Shown here: one piece after another, positions 15,847-23,992 of the stretch | Position numbering within the stretch: the first letter of the stretch is position 1 | How the letters are laid out: each line of letters opens with the position of its first letter | Origin: Streptomyces griseus subsp. griseus | Lineage (GTDB): Bacteria > Actinomycetota > Actinomycetes > Streptomycetales > Streptomycetaceae | Direction: 5' to 3' | Assembly: GCF_000720255.1 (NCBI RefSeq) | Contig: NZ_JOJE01000026.1 | Span: 49,918 to 113,917, forward strand | Length of the DNA: 64,000 nucleotides | Notes under the pieces: generated by a model | What the model saw: only the letters and a program-made list of their open reading frames with translations | Told to the model about the DNA's origin: nothing | Databases searched by the model: none | Program-made: the position numbers and the translations under genes

Positions 15847-16638
15847 TCAGCCCTGCTTCAGATGCTGCTTCATCTCGTCGAGGCGGGTCAGGATCGGGAA
15901 GCCGTCCACGCTGAGCGCGTTGCCGTGCCCGGTCTGGTGGATGTCGAAGACGGCCTGGAGAGCGGTGTGGAAGCCCTGGACGTCGAGGGTCTGGTTGACG
16001 GCGCGCTTGGCCTGGCGCAGTCCGAACGGGGGCATCGCGGCGATCCGGTCGGCCAACTCGTAGGTGCCGCTGTCCAGTTCGTCGAGCGGCACCACTTTGT
16101 TCACCATGCCGACCTGCTCGGCCTCGCGGGCGGTCAGCGGCCGCCCGGTGAACAGGATCTCCTTGGCCTTGCGCGGCCCCAGCTCCCAGGTGTGGCCGTG
16201 GTACTCCACGCCGCCGATGCCCATGTGCACGACCGGGTCGGAGAACTCGGCGTTCTCGGCGGCCACGATCAGGTCGCACGGCCAGCACAGCATCAGCCCG
16301 GCGGCGATGCACTTGCCCTGGACGGCCGCGATGGTCGGCTTGGGGATGTTGCGCCACTTCAGCGAGTACTCCAGATAGTGGCGGGTCTCGGTGTCGTAGA
16401 TCCACTCCAGGGTGATCTCGCCGGGGCCGGGCCAGCGGTCCTTCAGGTCGTGCCCGGCCGAGAAGTGCCGGCCGTTCGCTCTGAGGACGACGACTCGTAC
16501 GTCCTGGTCCCGCGCGGCCCGGGTGTAGGCCGCGTCGAGGTCGTCGAGGAGTGCCATGGTCTGGGCGTTGGCTGCCTCGGGGCGGTTGAGGGTGATCGTG
16601 GCGATGCCGTTCTCGGCCTCGTACAGGATCTGGTCCAT
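15847..16638 (-). CDS. Enoyl-CoA hydratase/isomerase family (crotonase)
   Basis: A 263-aa crotonase-fold enzyme beginning ILYEAENGIATITLNRPEAANAQ. The CoA-binding and oxyanion segment is HFSAGHDLKD and the second oxyanion element lies in AAVQGKCIAAGLML. At the usual position of the second catalytic glutamate the sequence reads PVVHMGIGGVEYHG, so ordinary hydration is uncertain and an isomerase, hydrolase or C-C-cleaving variant is possible. It is downstream of two acyl-CoA dehydrogenase genes, so it probably acts on their enoyl-CoA product. Confidence 0.85.
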   Translation of the reverse strand: MDQILYEAENGIATITLNRPEAANAQTMALLDDLDAAYTRAARDQDVRVVVLRANGRHFSAGHDLKDRWPGPGEITLEWIYDTETRHYLEYSLKWRNIPKPTIAAVQGKCIAAGLMLCWPCDLIVAAENAEFSDPVVHMGIGGVEYHGHTWELGPRKAKEILFTGRPLTAREAEQVGMVNKVVPLDELDSGTYELADRIAAMPPFGLRQAKRAVNQTLDVQGFHTALQAVFDIHQTGHGNALSVDGFPILTRLDEMKQHLKQG

Positions 16639-16691
16639 GGCGGGTGTCCTCTGTCCCTCTTCTATCGGCAGGGGTCTGTCGCGGCGGGCTT

Positions 16692-17849
16692 CTATCGCGG
16701 CAGGCCGAGGATGCGCTCGGCGATGATGTTGCGCTGGATCTCGCTGGTGCCGCCGGCGATGGTGCCGGCGAAGCTGCGGGCGTACCGCTCGAACCAACTG
16801 GAGATGAAATGCTCGTGGTGCATGTGGTGGTACGGCCCCGTGCGCGCCGGATGCTCCAGCCCCTCGGCGCCGTGGGCCTCCAGCGCGTGCAGGGAAGCAG
16901 ACTGGACGGCCTCGGAGCCGAGCAGCTTGAGCACCGAGATCTCCGCCGGGTCGCGGTCCGGGCCGAGCTGGCGGTAACCGAGGAGCCGCAGCGCCGTCAG
17001 GTCCATGCGGAGGGTGGCGTACCACTCCTGACCGGCGCCCGCGTCGGCCGCGTCGCGCAGGAGGTCCTCCAGGCGTTCGGCGTACGACAGCCACAACAGG
17101 GTGCGCTCGTGGCCGAGGGAGCCGTTCGCCACCAGCCAGCCCTCACCCACGTTCCCGATGAGGTTCCCGCGGGGCACCCGGACGTCGGTGAGGAACACCT
17201 CGTTGAAGTCGAGGTCGCCCTCGGCGGCGATCGACCCGAACGGGCGGCGTACGACGCCATCGGTGGTGGTCGGGATCAGCAGGGCACTGATGCCCTTGTG
17301 CTTCGGCGCCTCCGGGTCGGTGCGGACGAAGGTGAGCAGGACGTCGGCGTCGTGGGCGCCGGAGGTCCAGATCTTCTGGCCGTTGACCACGAACGCGTCC
17401 CGGTCCGCCACGGCACGGGTACGCAGGGAGGCGAGGTCCGAGCCGGCCTCGGGTTCGCTCATGCCGAGCGCGGCGGTGATCTCGGCGCGCAGGATCGGCA
17501 CGGCCCAGCGGCGCTTCTGCTCCTGGGTGCCGAAGGTGAGCAGAGAGGCGGCGATGATGCCGAGGCCCTGGGGGTTGAAGCTGTGGTAGATCCGGCGGCG
17601 GGCCAGCTCTTCCAGGTGGGCGAGTTGCTGGGGCAGGCCTGCGTTGCGGCCGCCGTACTCGGGCGGCTGGCCCGGCAGCAGCCAGCCCGCGTCGAACAGG
17701 GTGCGCTGCCAGCGGCGGGCCCATGCGGGGACGTGGGCGCTGGAGCCGGCGCGTTCGCGGGCCTCGGCCTCCTTGGGCAGGTGGGCGTCGAGGAAGGCGG
17801 CGAACTGTGCGCGGAACTCCTCCACCTCGGGGTCGTCGGCCAGCTTCAT
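16692..17849 (-). CDS. Acyl-CoA dehydrogenase, larger subunit of a probable heteromeric pair
   Basis: A 385-aa acyl-CoA dehydrogenase with the FAD/substrate segment GMSEPEAGSDLASLRT, INGQKIWTS-type beta domain and the C-terminal AGGTSEIQRNIIAERILGLPR. The common catalytic glutamate before GTS is replaced by glycine. Together with the short partner encoded just upstream (stop/start TGATG), this fits the alpha2beta2 dehydrogenases known from steroid and cholesterol side-chain catabolism (FadE28/FadE29 type). It would insert a double bond into a bulky acyl-CoA. A GTG 3 bases earlier is an alternative start. Confidence 0.88.
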   Translation of the reverse strand: MKLADDPEVEEFRAQFAAFLDAHLPKEAEARERAGSSAHVPAWARRWQRTLFDAGWLLPGQPPEYGGRNAGLPQQLAHLEELARRRIYHSFNPQGLGIIAASLLTFGTQEQKRRWAVPILRAEITAALGMSEPEAGSDLASLRTRAVADRDAFVVNGQKIWTSGAHDADVLLTFVRTDPEAPKHKGISALLIPTTTDGVVRRPFGSIAAEGDLDFNEVFLTDVRVPRGNLIGNVGEGWLVANGSLGHERTLLWLSYAERLEDLLRDAADAGAGQEWYATLRMDLTALRLLGYRQLGPDRDPAEISVLKLLGSEAVQSASLHALEAHGAEGLEHPARTGPYHHMHHEHFISSWFERYARSFAGTIAGGTSEIQRNIIAERILGLPR

Positions 17850-18700
17850 CACGCGAGCAGCGCCTTCCTGTGAACGGACGCGGTGCCGAGGAGCAGGTCG
17901 CAGGCCTGGGCACGTTTGAGGTGGTACTGCAGTTCGTTCTCCCAGGTGAAGCCCATGGCACCGGACAGTTGCAGCCCGTGCCGGAAGACCAGGCGCTGGC
18001 ACTCGCCGGCCGCGGCCTTGGCCATGTGCGCGGCGTCGGCGCGGCGCGGGTCGTCCTCGGCGATGGTCAGGGCGCTGAAGTGGGTGAGGGCGCGGGCGCG
18101 TTCGATCGCCACGTGCATGTCGGCCGCCTTGTGCTTGACGGCCTGGAAGGAGCCGAGCGGCCGGCCGAACTGCACCCGCTGCTTCACATGGTCCAGGACG
18201 AGATCGAGGACGCGCCGACAGGCACCCACGCAGGTGGCGGCGAGTCCCACCAGGGCGAGATCGGGCACTGCGGCTGCGAGGTCCTCGGCGCCGACGTGTG
18301 CGGCGTGCAGGTGCGGGTCGAGCACGGGGACCCGTTCGGCGGCCAGCTGCGCTGCCGGAACGACGATGACGCCCCGGCGTGTGAGGAGCGCGACCTCATC
18401 GGCCCGGTCGGCGTCCAGGACGTAGCGCCCGACGCCGTCGAACACGGCTGTGCCGCTGCCCTCGGGGAGCCGGCCGGTCAGCGGTGCGAACCAGGTGGCG
18501 GTGGCCAGAAACGGAGTGGGGTCGGCGACGTATCCCAGTTCTTCGAGGATCAGGGCGAGCTCGAGCGGGGGCGCCTCCAGCCAGCCCAGTCGTAGGTACG
18601 TGTCCCACTGCTGGCCGGCGGGCCTGCTCCGCACCTTGGCGACTGTCTCGCGCACCGTGCGCCGCAGCAGCTGCTGCTCCTCGTCGAGTTCGAACTCCAC
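17849..18700 (-). CDS. Acyl-CoA dehydrogenase-like smaller subunit of the heteromeric pair
   Basis: A 283-aa shortened acyl-CoA dehydrogenase. The start is GTG 18700 (VEFELDEEQQLLRRTV). The middle beta domain is reduced, while the C-terminal domain keeps the FAD-binding segment QFGRPLGSFQAVKHKAADM. The region GAMGFTWENELQYHLKRA corresponds to the TWEH element that carries the catalytic acid in ChsE/FadE-type heterotetramers; here Glu is retained in WEN. The promoter region upstream carries the shared palindrome (18758-18776), opposite the TetR gene. Confidence 0.85.
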   Translation of the reverse strand: MEFELDEEQQLLRRTVRETVAKVRSRPAGQQWDTYLRLGWLEAPPLELALILEELGYVADPTPFLATATWFAPLTGRLPEGSGTAVFDGVGRYVLDADRADEVALLTRRGVIVVPAAQLAAERVPVLDPHLHAAHVGAEDLAAAVPDLALVGLAATCVGACRRVLDLVLDHVKQRVQFGRPLGSFQAVKHKAADMHVAIERARALTHFSALTIAEDDPRRADAAHMAKAAAGECQRLVFRHGLQLSGAMGFTWENELQYHLKRAQACDLLLGTASVHRKALLA

Positions 18701-18757
18701 GCCCGGCCCCCTCCGCCGTACCGGTGGCTGCACACCGGGCGCGGGCCCGGATCAGAA

Positions 18758-18776
18758 TCGAGAATAGCATTCTCGC
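18758..18776. promoter_or_regulatory. Palindromic operator between acyl-CoA dehydrogenase operon and tetR
   Basis: CGAGAAT and ATTCTCG form perfect 7-base arms around AGC (18759-18775). It lies between the divergent starts at 18700 (-) and 18867 (+), so one bound repressor could control both. Its position just upstream of a tetR gene supports autoregulation. Confidence 0.8.
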
Positions 18777-18866
18777 TAGTAGGGAGTAGGACTCTTGCTT
18801 TTGGCGGAGCGCGATTCGGTAGGGCGTAGGGCTCATCTTTTCGCCTGCGTGGAGTACCGTTCTTCC

Positions 18867-19688
18867 ATGAGTGCCGTCCCCGCTGAATCCGTCGAGACCC
18901 CCGAGCCCGCCTGGCGGCAGCGTGCCGTCGAGCGCTCCACTCGGGCGGCGAAGCTGCGCGCCGAGCAGCGCGTGCAGCGCTTCCTGGACGCCGCCCAGGA
19001 GCTCATCGCCGACAAGGGCACCACCGACTTCACCGTGCAGGAGGTCGTGGAGCGCTCCCGCCAGTCGCTGCGCAGCTTCTACCAGCACTTCGACGGCAAG
19101 CACGAGCTGCTGCTCGCCCTGTTCGAGGACGCGCTGTCGAAGTCCGCTGCCGCCATCCGGGAGCAGGTCGCCGCGGGGCAGGATCCGCTGGAGCGTCTGA
19201 AGCTCGCGGTCGAGTTGCTCTACGACTCCTCCAGGCCCCGCGAGGGCCGGCAGTCCCCGCTCTTCACCGACTTCGCCGTCCAGCTGCTGGTCAGCCACCC
19301 AGAACAGGTGGCCAGCGCCCACCTGCCGCTGCTCGACTTCTTCACCGAGATGGTGGAAGAGGCCGTCGAGACCGGCCAGGCCGTGGCCCCGAAGCCGCGG
19401 CGCACCGCCTCCCTGATCATGCAGACGGCGATGTTCACGGCCCAGGCCCCCTCCGCCCGGGTCGGCGCCCATCCCTCGCCGATCACGGTGGAGGAGGTGT
19501 GGGCGTTCTGTCTGGGCGGCATCAGTGGCGGCCCGGTGTCCGACGGTACTCCGGCGACTGCACCGACGGTGAAGAAGACCGCGGCGAAGACCGGCGCGAA
19601 GAAGAAGGCGTCCGCCAAGAAGTCCGCCTCGGCCACGACCGCGGCCAGGAAGACGGGCGCGGCAGCCAGTCCGCCCAGGCGCGGCTGA
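18867..19688 (+). CDS. TetR family regulator with lysine/alanine-rich histone-H1-like C-terminal tail
   Basis: A 273-aa protein. Residues about 32-80 form the TetR helix-turn-helix (RFLDAAQELIADKG...FTVQEVVERSRQSLRSFYQHFDGKHEL), followed by a TetR ligand domain to about residue 225. The last 38 or so residues are low-complexity and strongly basic (KKTAAKTGAKKKASAKK..., then ARKTG), like the tails of actinobacterial histone-like proteins. The tail may increase non-specific DNA affinity or promote spreading. The shared palindrome lies about 90 bases upstream, so this is the best candidate for the regulator that binds all copies. ATG 18867 is chosen as the first ATG before conserved sequence. 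Confidence 0.9.
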   Translation: MSAVPAESVETPEPAWRQRAVERSTRAAKLRAEQRVQRFLDAAQELIADKGTTDFTVQEVVERSRQSLRSFYQHFDGKHELLLALFEDALSKSAAAIREQVAAGQDPLERLKLAVELLYDSSRPREGRQSPLFTDFAVQLLVSHPEQVASAHLPLLDFFTEMVEEAVETGQAVAPKPRRTASLIMQTAMFTAQAPSARVGAHPSPITVEEVWAFCLGGISGGPVSDGTPATAPTVKKTAAKTGAKKKASAKKSASATTAARKTGAAASPPRRG

Positions 19689-20322
19689 CGGTCCGCCGCT
19701 CAGGGTGACGACCGAGGGCGGGAGTCGCCCGGCCCTCGGCCCCTCCTCTCAGGCAGCTCCCGTGCCGCAGGGCCGCCCGGCAGTCAGGCCGTGCCCGAGG
19801 TTCAGGCGCCCGGGGACTCGACCGGCACCACCTTCATCCCACCCGCGGCCCTCCCAGCAGCGCCGACGTCACTTCGCCCGGCCCCGCCGGTGTCGCCCCG
19901 TCGGACAGCACCGCCAGAGCCGGCGTGACATCGAGCGGTAGACCTTCGGCCAGGCCACCTCGACGTCCGCCGCGCGGTCCAGCTTCGCCAGGTCGGGCAC
20001 GCCGACGGCGAGCATGCGCCCGGTGCGTCGGCCGCCGCGGCGGCGGGCACGGCGGTCGCCGGCAAAGTCGGGCCGAAGCCGGCTGCGAGGGTGGCGAATG
20101 TGAGCCTGGTCGGCCCCGGCTGGACCCCGTGGCGGCTCTTTGAAGCAGTCATTGGACATTCCGAACGACGTCCGCACGTGTGGACCAGAACCTGCCCCCT
20201 CCCGGGGGCGGTCAGTCCGGCCGCAAATTGGCGAAGGACCGCAGATCCTTGACCCGCTATCGGTCTGACCTTTGATATGGTTCGCAACTCTCACCAGCCT
20301 CCCGACAGAGAGGTCCCCCGCT
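19689..20322. other. 634-base stretch without a supported gene
   Basis: No convincing coding sequence was found. On the minus strand, short alanine-rich pieces in two different frames (around 19870-20110, for example LAVGVPDLAKLDRAADVEVAW) look like they might once have been coding, but they match no family I recognise and are broken by frame changes. The last 80 bases contain TTGACC (20249-20254) and an AT-richer TTTGATATGGTT about 17 bases on, a plausible promoter for the dehydrogenase operon starting at 20323. Confidence 0.5.
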
Positions 20323-21489
20323 GTGGACTTCGAGCTGACCGAGGACCAGGAGACGATCCGCAAGGCCGTGGCCGGTCTCCTGCGTGACTTCGACGACCGG
20401 TACTGGATGGAGAAGGACCGGGACCACGCGTTCCCCGAGGAGTTCTACGCCGCCGTCGCCGATGGCGGCTGGCTCGGCATCACGATCCCGGAGGAGTACG
20501 GCGGCCACGGACTCGGCATCACCGAGGCGACGCTGCTGCTGGAGGAGGTCGCGCGTTCCGGCGGGGGCATGAACGCCGCCAGCGCGATCCACATGTCGAT
20601 CTTCGGCATGCATCCGGTGGTCGTGCACGGCTCCGACGAGCTGAAGCGCCGCACCCTGCCGCGCATCGCACGCGGCGACCTGCACGTGTGCTTCGGGGTG
20701 ACGGAACCGGGCGCCGGGCTCGACACGACGAGCATCACCACGTACGCCCGCCGGGCCGGCGACCACTACGTCGTCAGCGGACGCAAGGTGTGGATCTCCA
20801 AGGCCCTGGAGTCCGAGAAGATCCTTCTGCTGACGCGCACGGCCAAGCGTGACGAGGTCGAGAAGCCGACCGACGGCATGACGCTGTTCCTCACCGATCT
20901 GGACCGCGACCGGGTGGACATCCGCCCGATCCCGAAGATGGGCCGCAACGCCGTCTCCTCGAACGAGGTGTTCATCGACGACCTGCGGGTGCCGGTCGAG
21001 GACCGGGTCGGCGAGGAGGGCCAGGGGTTCCGCTACCTCCTCGACGGCCTCAACCCGGAGCGGATGCTGATCGCCGCCGAGGCCCTCGGCATCGGCCGGG
21101 TGGCCCTGGACCGGGCCGTGCGCTACGGACGCGAGCGGGAGGTGTTCGGGCGGCCCATCGGCATGAACCAGGGCATCCAGTTCCCGCTGGCCGACGCCCT
21201 CGCCCACCTCGACGCGGCGGAACTCGTGCTGCGCAAGGCGACCTGGCTGTACGACCAGGGCCGGCCGTGCGGGCGGGAGGCCAACACCGCCAAGTACCTG
21301 TGCGCGGACGCCGGGTTCACGGCCGCGGACCGGGCCCTTCAGACACACGGCGGGATGGGTTACTCCGAGGAGTATCCCGTGGCCCGCTTCTTCCGTGAGG
21401 CACGGCTGATGCTGATCGCGCCGGTCAGCCAGGAGATGGTCCTGAACTACCTGGGGTCCCACACCCTGGGCCTGCCGAGAAGCTACTGA
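20323..21489 (+). CDS. Acyl-CoA dehydrogenase
   Basis: A 388-aa acyl-CoA dehydrogenase starting at GTG 20323 after a GAGAGG ribosome site. It shows FGVTEPGAGLDTTSI, GRKVWISKAL and THGGMGYSEEYPVARFFREARLMLIAPVSQEM. The usual YEGT catalytic tetrapeptide is IAPV here, which matches a distinct subgroup ending in NYLGSHTLGLPRSY; the catalytic base may therefore be elsewhere. It is followed after 10 bases by an SDR, so the pair could carry out alpha,beta-dehydrogenation and beta-hydroxy oxidation. Confidence 0.9.
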   Translation: MDFELTEDQETIRKAVAGLLRDFDDRYWMEKDRDHAFPEEFYAAVADGGWLGITIPEEYGGHGLGITEATLLLEEVARSGGGMNAASAIHMSIFGMHPVVVHGSDELKRRTLPRIARGDLHVCFGVTEPGAGLDTTSITTYARRAGDHYVVSGRKVWISKALESEKILLLTRTAKRDEVEKPTDGMTLFLTDLDRDRVDIRPIPKMGRNAVSSNEVFIDDLRVPVEDRVGEEGQGFRYLLDGLNPERMLIAAEALGIGRVALDRAVRYGREREVFGRPIGMNQGIQFPLADALAHLDAAELVLRKATWLYDQGRPCGREANTAKYLCADAGFTAADRALQTHGGMGYSEEYPVARFFREARLMLIAPVSQEMVLNYLGSHTLGLPRSY

Positions 21490-21499
21490 GGAGCCGGTC

Positions 21500-22267
21500 A
21501 TGACCGAGGGAACGGGACTGTTCGATCTCACCGGGCGTTCGGCGCTGGTGACCGGGGCGGCCGGCGGTATCGGCGCGGCGGTGGCCGGGGCGCTCGCCCG
21601 GGCCGGGGCCGCGGTGCTCGTCACCGACGTCGACGAGGCGGCGGCCACGGCCGTGGCAGGGAAACTGACCGCCCAGGGACTGCGTGCCGAGGGCGCCGCC
21701 CTGGATGTGGGGGACCGGGCGGCAGCCGACGCCGCGGCGTCCCGGGCCGCCGCCCCCACCGGCGGGACACTGCACGTCCTCGTCAACAACGCGGGCGTCA
21801 CCGCGCCCGCGATGTTCGACAAGCTCGACGAGGAGTCGTTCCGGCGGCTCCTCGACATCCATGTGCTGGGAGCGTTCCACTGCGCCCAGGCCGCGCTGCC
21901 GTTCCTGCCGACGAACGGGACCGGCCGGATCATCAACGTGACGTCGTCGGCCGGCCTGACCGGCACCCTGGGCCAGGTGAACTACTCGGCGGCCAAGGCG
22001 GGCATCATCGGACTCACCAAATCACTGGCCCGTGAGCTGGCCCGGAAGAACATCCTGGTGAACGCGCTCGCACCACTGGCGGCGACGCCGATGACCGAGA
22101 CCATCCGCACCGACCCGAAGTTCGCGGAGCGGATGCTCGCCCGGATCCCGCTGGGCCGCTGGGCGGAGCCGGAGGAGGTCGCGGGCGCGTTCGTCTTCCT
22201 CGCCTCCGACGCGGCCTCCTTCATCACCGGGCAGGTGCTGCCGGTGGACGGCGGACTGGTCATCTGA
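21500..22267 (+). CDS. Short-chain dehydrogenase/reductase (FabG/beta-hydroxyacyl-CoA dehydrogenase-like)
   Basis: A 255-aa classical SDR with TGAAGGIG, NNAG, serines in VTSSAG and YSAAK. Overall resemblance is to FabG-like 3-hydroxyacyl dehydrogenases, which serve as the third step of beta-oxidation in many actinobacterial clusters. It lies between an acyl-CoA dehydrogenase and a GntR regulator, all in one direction. Confidence 0.9.
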   Translation: MTEGTGLFDLTGRSALVTGAAGGIGAAVAGALARAGAAVLVTDVDEAAATAVAGKLTAQGLRAEGAALDVGDRAAADAAASRAAAPTGGTLHVLVNNAGVTAPAMFDKLDEESFRRLLDIHVLGAFHCAQAALPFLPTNGTGRIINVTSSAGLTGTLGQVNYSAAKAGIIGLTKSLARELARKNILVNALAPLAATPMTETIRTDPKFAERMLARIPLGRWAEPEEVAGAFVFLASDAASFITGQVLPVDGGLVI

Positions 22268-22290
22268 CGGACCGCGGGGCGCAGTGTTGA

Positions 22291-23100
22291 ATGGTCCGGC
22301 CGAAACGGATGCACGACGAGAGGCCTGAACCCGTGCCCAGCGCTCACTCCACGCCCCCCACCCCGCGCTTCGACACGCTCACCGTCCCCAAGGCCTCGGA
22401 CGTGCTGGCGTCCGAGGTGCGTGAGCGCATCCTGTCCGGGGAGTTCGCGGAGGGCACACCCCTGCCGCCGGAACGACAACTGGTGGAGCAGACGGGACTG
22501 AGCCGGGCGACCGTGCGGGAGGCGTTGCGCATCCTGGAGGTCGAGCGGCTGGTGGAGATCCGGCCGGGACGCGGAGGCGGGGCTTTCGTGCACCGGCCGG
22601 GCCGAGAATCCCTGGCGAACACCGTGCAGTTGGTCATCCGCGGCCAGCAGATCCGGCTGGAGGCCCTGCACGAGACCCGTGAGGCGATCGAGCCCGCGTG
22701 CGCCGCGCTCGCGGCCGGCCGGCGCACCGAGCAGGATCTGGCCGACCTGGACGCCGCCCATGCCGAGCTGGTCGACGCCGGTGACGACATCCGCCGTTTC
22801 CTGCGGGCCAACGTCCGCTGGCACAACGCGGTGGCGAGGGCGGGCGGCAACGAACTGCTCATCGGGTTCCTCAGCGCGCTCTCGGAGTCGATCTACGCCG
22901 CCACGAACTTGGAACGGTTCATGGACACCCGTATCCGCGAGGTCACCGCCCAGGCACACGCGAAGATCACCGAGGCCATCCGGTCGGGTGACGCGGCGGC
23001 GGCCCGGAGACGGATGAGCCGCCATGTGTGCGGGTTCGCACGGGCCGCCGCCGAGGTGGACGGCCGGGAACGCGTCGAACTGACCGAGCCCGAAGACTGA
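22291..23100 (+). CDS. GntR family regulator, FadR/FCD subfamily
   Basis: The 269-aa protein has an N-terminal winged helix (about residues 35-95: VLASEVRERILSGEFAEGTPLPPERQLVEQTGLSRATVREALRILE) and a C-terminal FCD helical ligand domain with the metal/ligand histidines (RWHNAVARAGGN, RRRMSRHVCG). FCD regulators usually sense organic acids or acyl-CoA. An internal ATG at 22309 or GTG at 22333 is also possible as the start because residues before the winged helix are unconserved. It lies immediately upstream of the nine-gene operon starting at 23190 and may regulate it alongside the palindrome-binding TetR. Confidence 0.88.
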   Translation: MVRPKRMHDERPEPVPSAHSTPPTPRFDTLTVPKASDVLASEVRERILSGEFAEGTPLPPERQLVEQTGLSRATVREALRILEVERLVEIRPGRGGGAFVHRPGRESLANTVQLVIRGQQIRLEALHETREAIEPACAALAAGRRTEQDLADLDAAHAELVDAGDDIRRFLRANVRWHNAVARAGGNELLIGFLSALSESIYAATNLERFMDTRIREVTAQAHAKITEAIRSGDAAAARRRMSRHVCGFARAAAEVDGRERVELTEPED

Positions 23101-23118
23101 TCCGCCACCCCACAAGGA

Positions 23119-23135
23119 CGAGAATAAGATTCTCG
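23119..23135. promoter_or_regulatory. Perfect palindromic operator upstream of the main beta-oxidation operon
   Basis: CGAGAAT, spacer AAG, ATTCTCG: exact 7-base arms, identical in core to the 12665 site. It lies 17 bases upstream of a TTGACA -35-like hexamer (23152-23157), a position from which a repressor could block polymerase. Confidence 0.8.
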
Positions 23136-23151
23136 ATTTCGCGCAACACCA

Positions 23152-23182
23152 TTGACATCTTCAGCCTGACCTTTAATAGCAT
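23152..23182 (+). promoter_or_regulatory. Putative promoter giving a near-leaderless transcript
   Basis: A consensus TTGACA at 23152-23157 is followed by AT-rich TAATAG (23174-23179) and TAGCAT (23177-23182). With either -10 choice, transcription would begin within a few bases of the ATG at 23190, and no clear ribosome site precedes that ATG. Leaderless transcripts are common in actinomycetes. Confidence 0.5.
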
Positions 23183-23189
23183 CAGCGGT

Positions 23190-23990
23190 ATGACCGACGT
23201 GAGCCCCGTTCTGACCGTGGCCGCCGACGGAGATGTCCGCATCGTCACGCTGAACCGCCCCGACCGCCTCAACGGCGTCTCGGCGGAGCTCCACTTCCGG
23301 CTGTCCCAGGTCTGGCGCGAGCTCGCGGAGGACGCCGGAGCGCGGGCGGTCGTCCTCACCGGGGCGGGCCGGGCGTTCAGCGCGGGCGGCGACTTCGACC
23401 ATCTGCTGCGCCATCACGACGACCCGGAGCTGCGCGAGCGGTCCATCCGGCTCGACCGGACCATCCAGACGGACATGATCCGCTTCCCGCTGCCCCTCGT
23501 CGCGGCCGTCAACGGCCCCGCGGTGGGCCTGGGCTGCTCTCTCGCGCTGGGGTGCGACCTCGTGCTCATGGCCGAGGACGCCTACCTCGCGGACCCGCAC
23601 ATCTCGGTGGGCCTGGTGGCGGGCGACGGCGGAGTGACCCTCTGGCCGCTGCTGACGAGCCTGCTGCGCGTGAAGGAGTACCTGTTCACCGGGGACCGCA
23701 TCCCGGCCGCCACCGCCGTCGAACTCGGCCTGGCCAACCGGACCGTCCCGGGCCCCGATCTCATGGGCGAAGCCCTGGCACTGGCCCACCGGCTCGCCGC
23801 GCAGCCCCCGGAGGCGCTGCGCGCCACCAAGGCGGCGCTCGCGGCGGTGGTCGAGCAGGTCTCGCGGGGCGGCATGGAGGCGGCGCTGCTGGCCGAGCGC
23901 TCCACCATGACCAGCCCCGACCACATCCGCATCGTGAGCGGCCTCGCCGCCCGGGCGAGCCGCCGTCCCAGCGCCGCCGAGGAGGGCTGA
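23190..23990 (+). CDS. Enoyl-CoA hydratase/isomerase (crotonase family)
   Basis: A 266-aa crotonase-fold protein. It begins VLTVAADGDVRIVTLNRPDRLNGVS, has the oxyanion-hole segment FSAGGDFDH and the second element AAVNGPAVGLGCSLALGCDL. The hydratase glutamate positions read HISVGLVAGDGG, so the second catalytic residue is Asp or altered, as in isomerases and dehydratases of the family. It is the first gene of the nine-gene rightward operon; probable role: handling the enoyl-CoA made by the heteromeric dehydrogenase encoded next. Confidence 0.88.
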   Translation: MTDVSPVLTVAADGDVRIVTLNRPDRLNGVSAELHFRLSQVWRELAEDAGARAVVLTGAGRAFSAGGDFDHLLRHHDDPELRERSIRLDRTIQTDMIRFPLPLVAAVNGPAVGLGCSLALGCDLVLMAEDAYLADPHISVGLVAGDGGVTLWPLLTSLLRVKEYLFTGDRIPAATAVELGLANRTVPGPDLMGEALALAHRLAAQPPEALRATKAALAAVVEQVSRGGMEAALLAERSTMTSPDHIRIVSGLAARASRRPSAAEEG

Positions 23991-23992
23991 GC

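Noticed and set aside
19689..20322. A gene on the minus strand between tetR and the acyl-CoA dehydrogenase
   Set aside because: Suggestive pieces lie in different frames and match no family; at best an unrecognisable relic.
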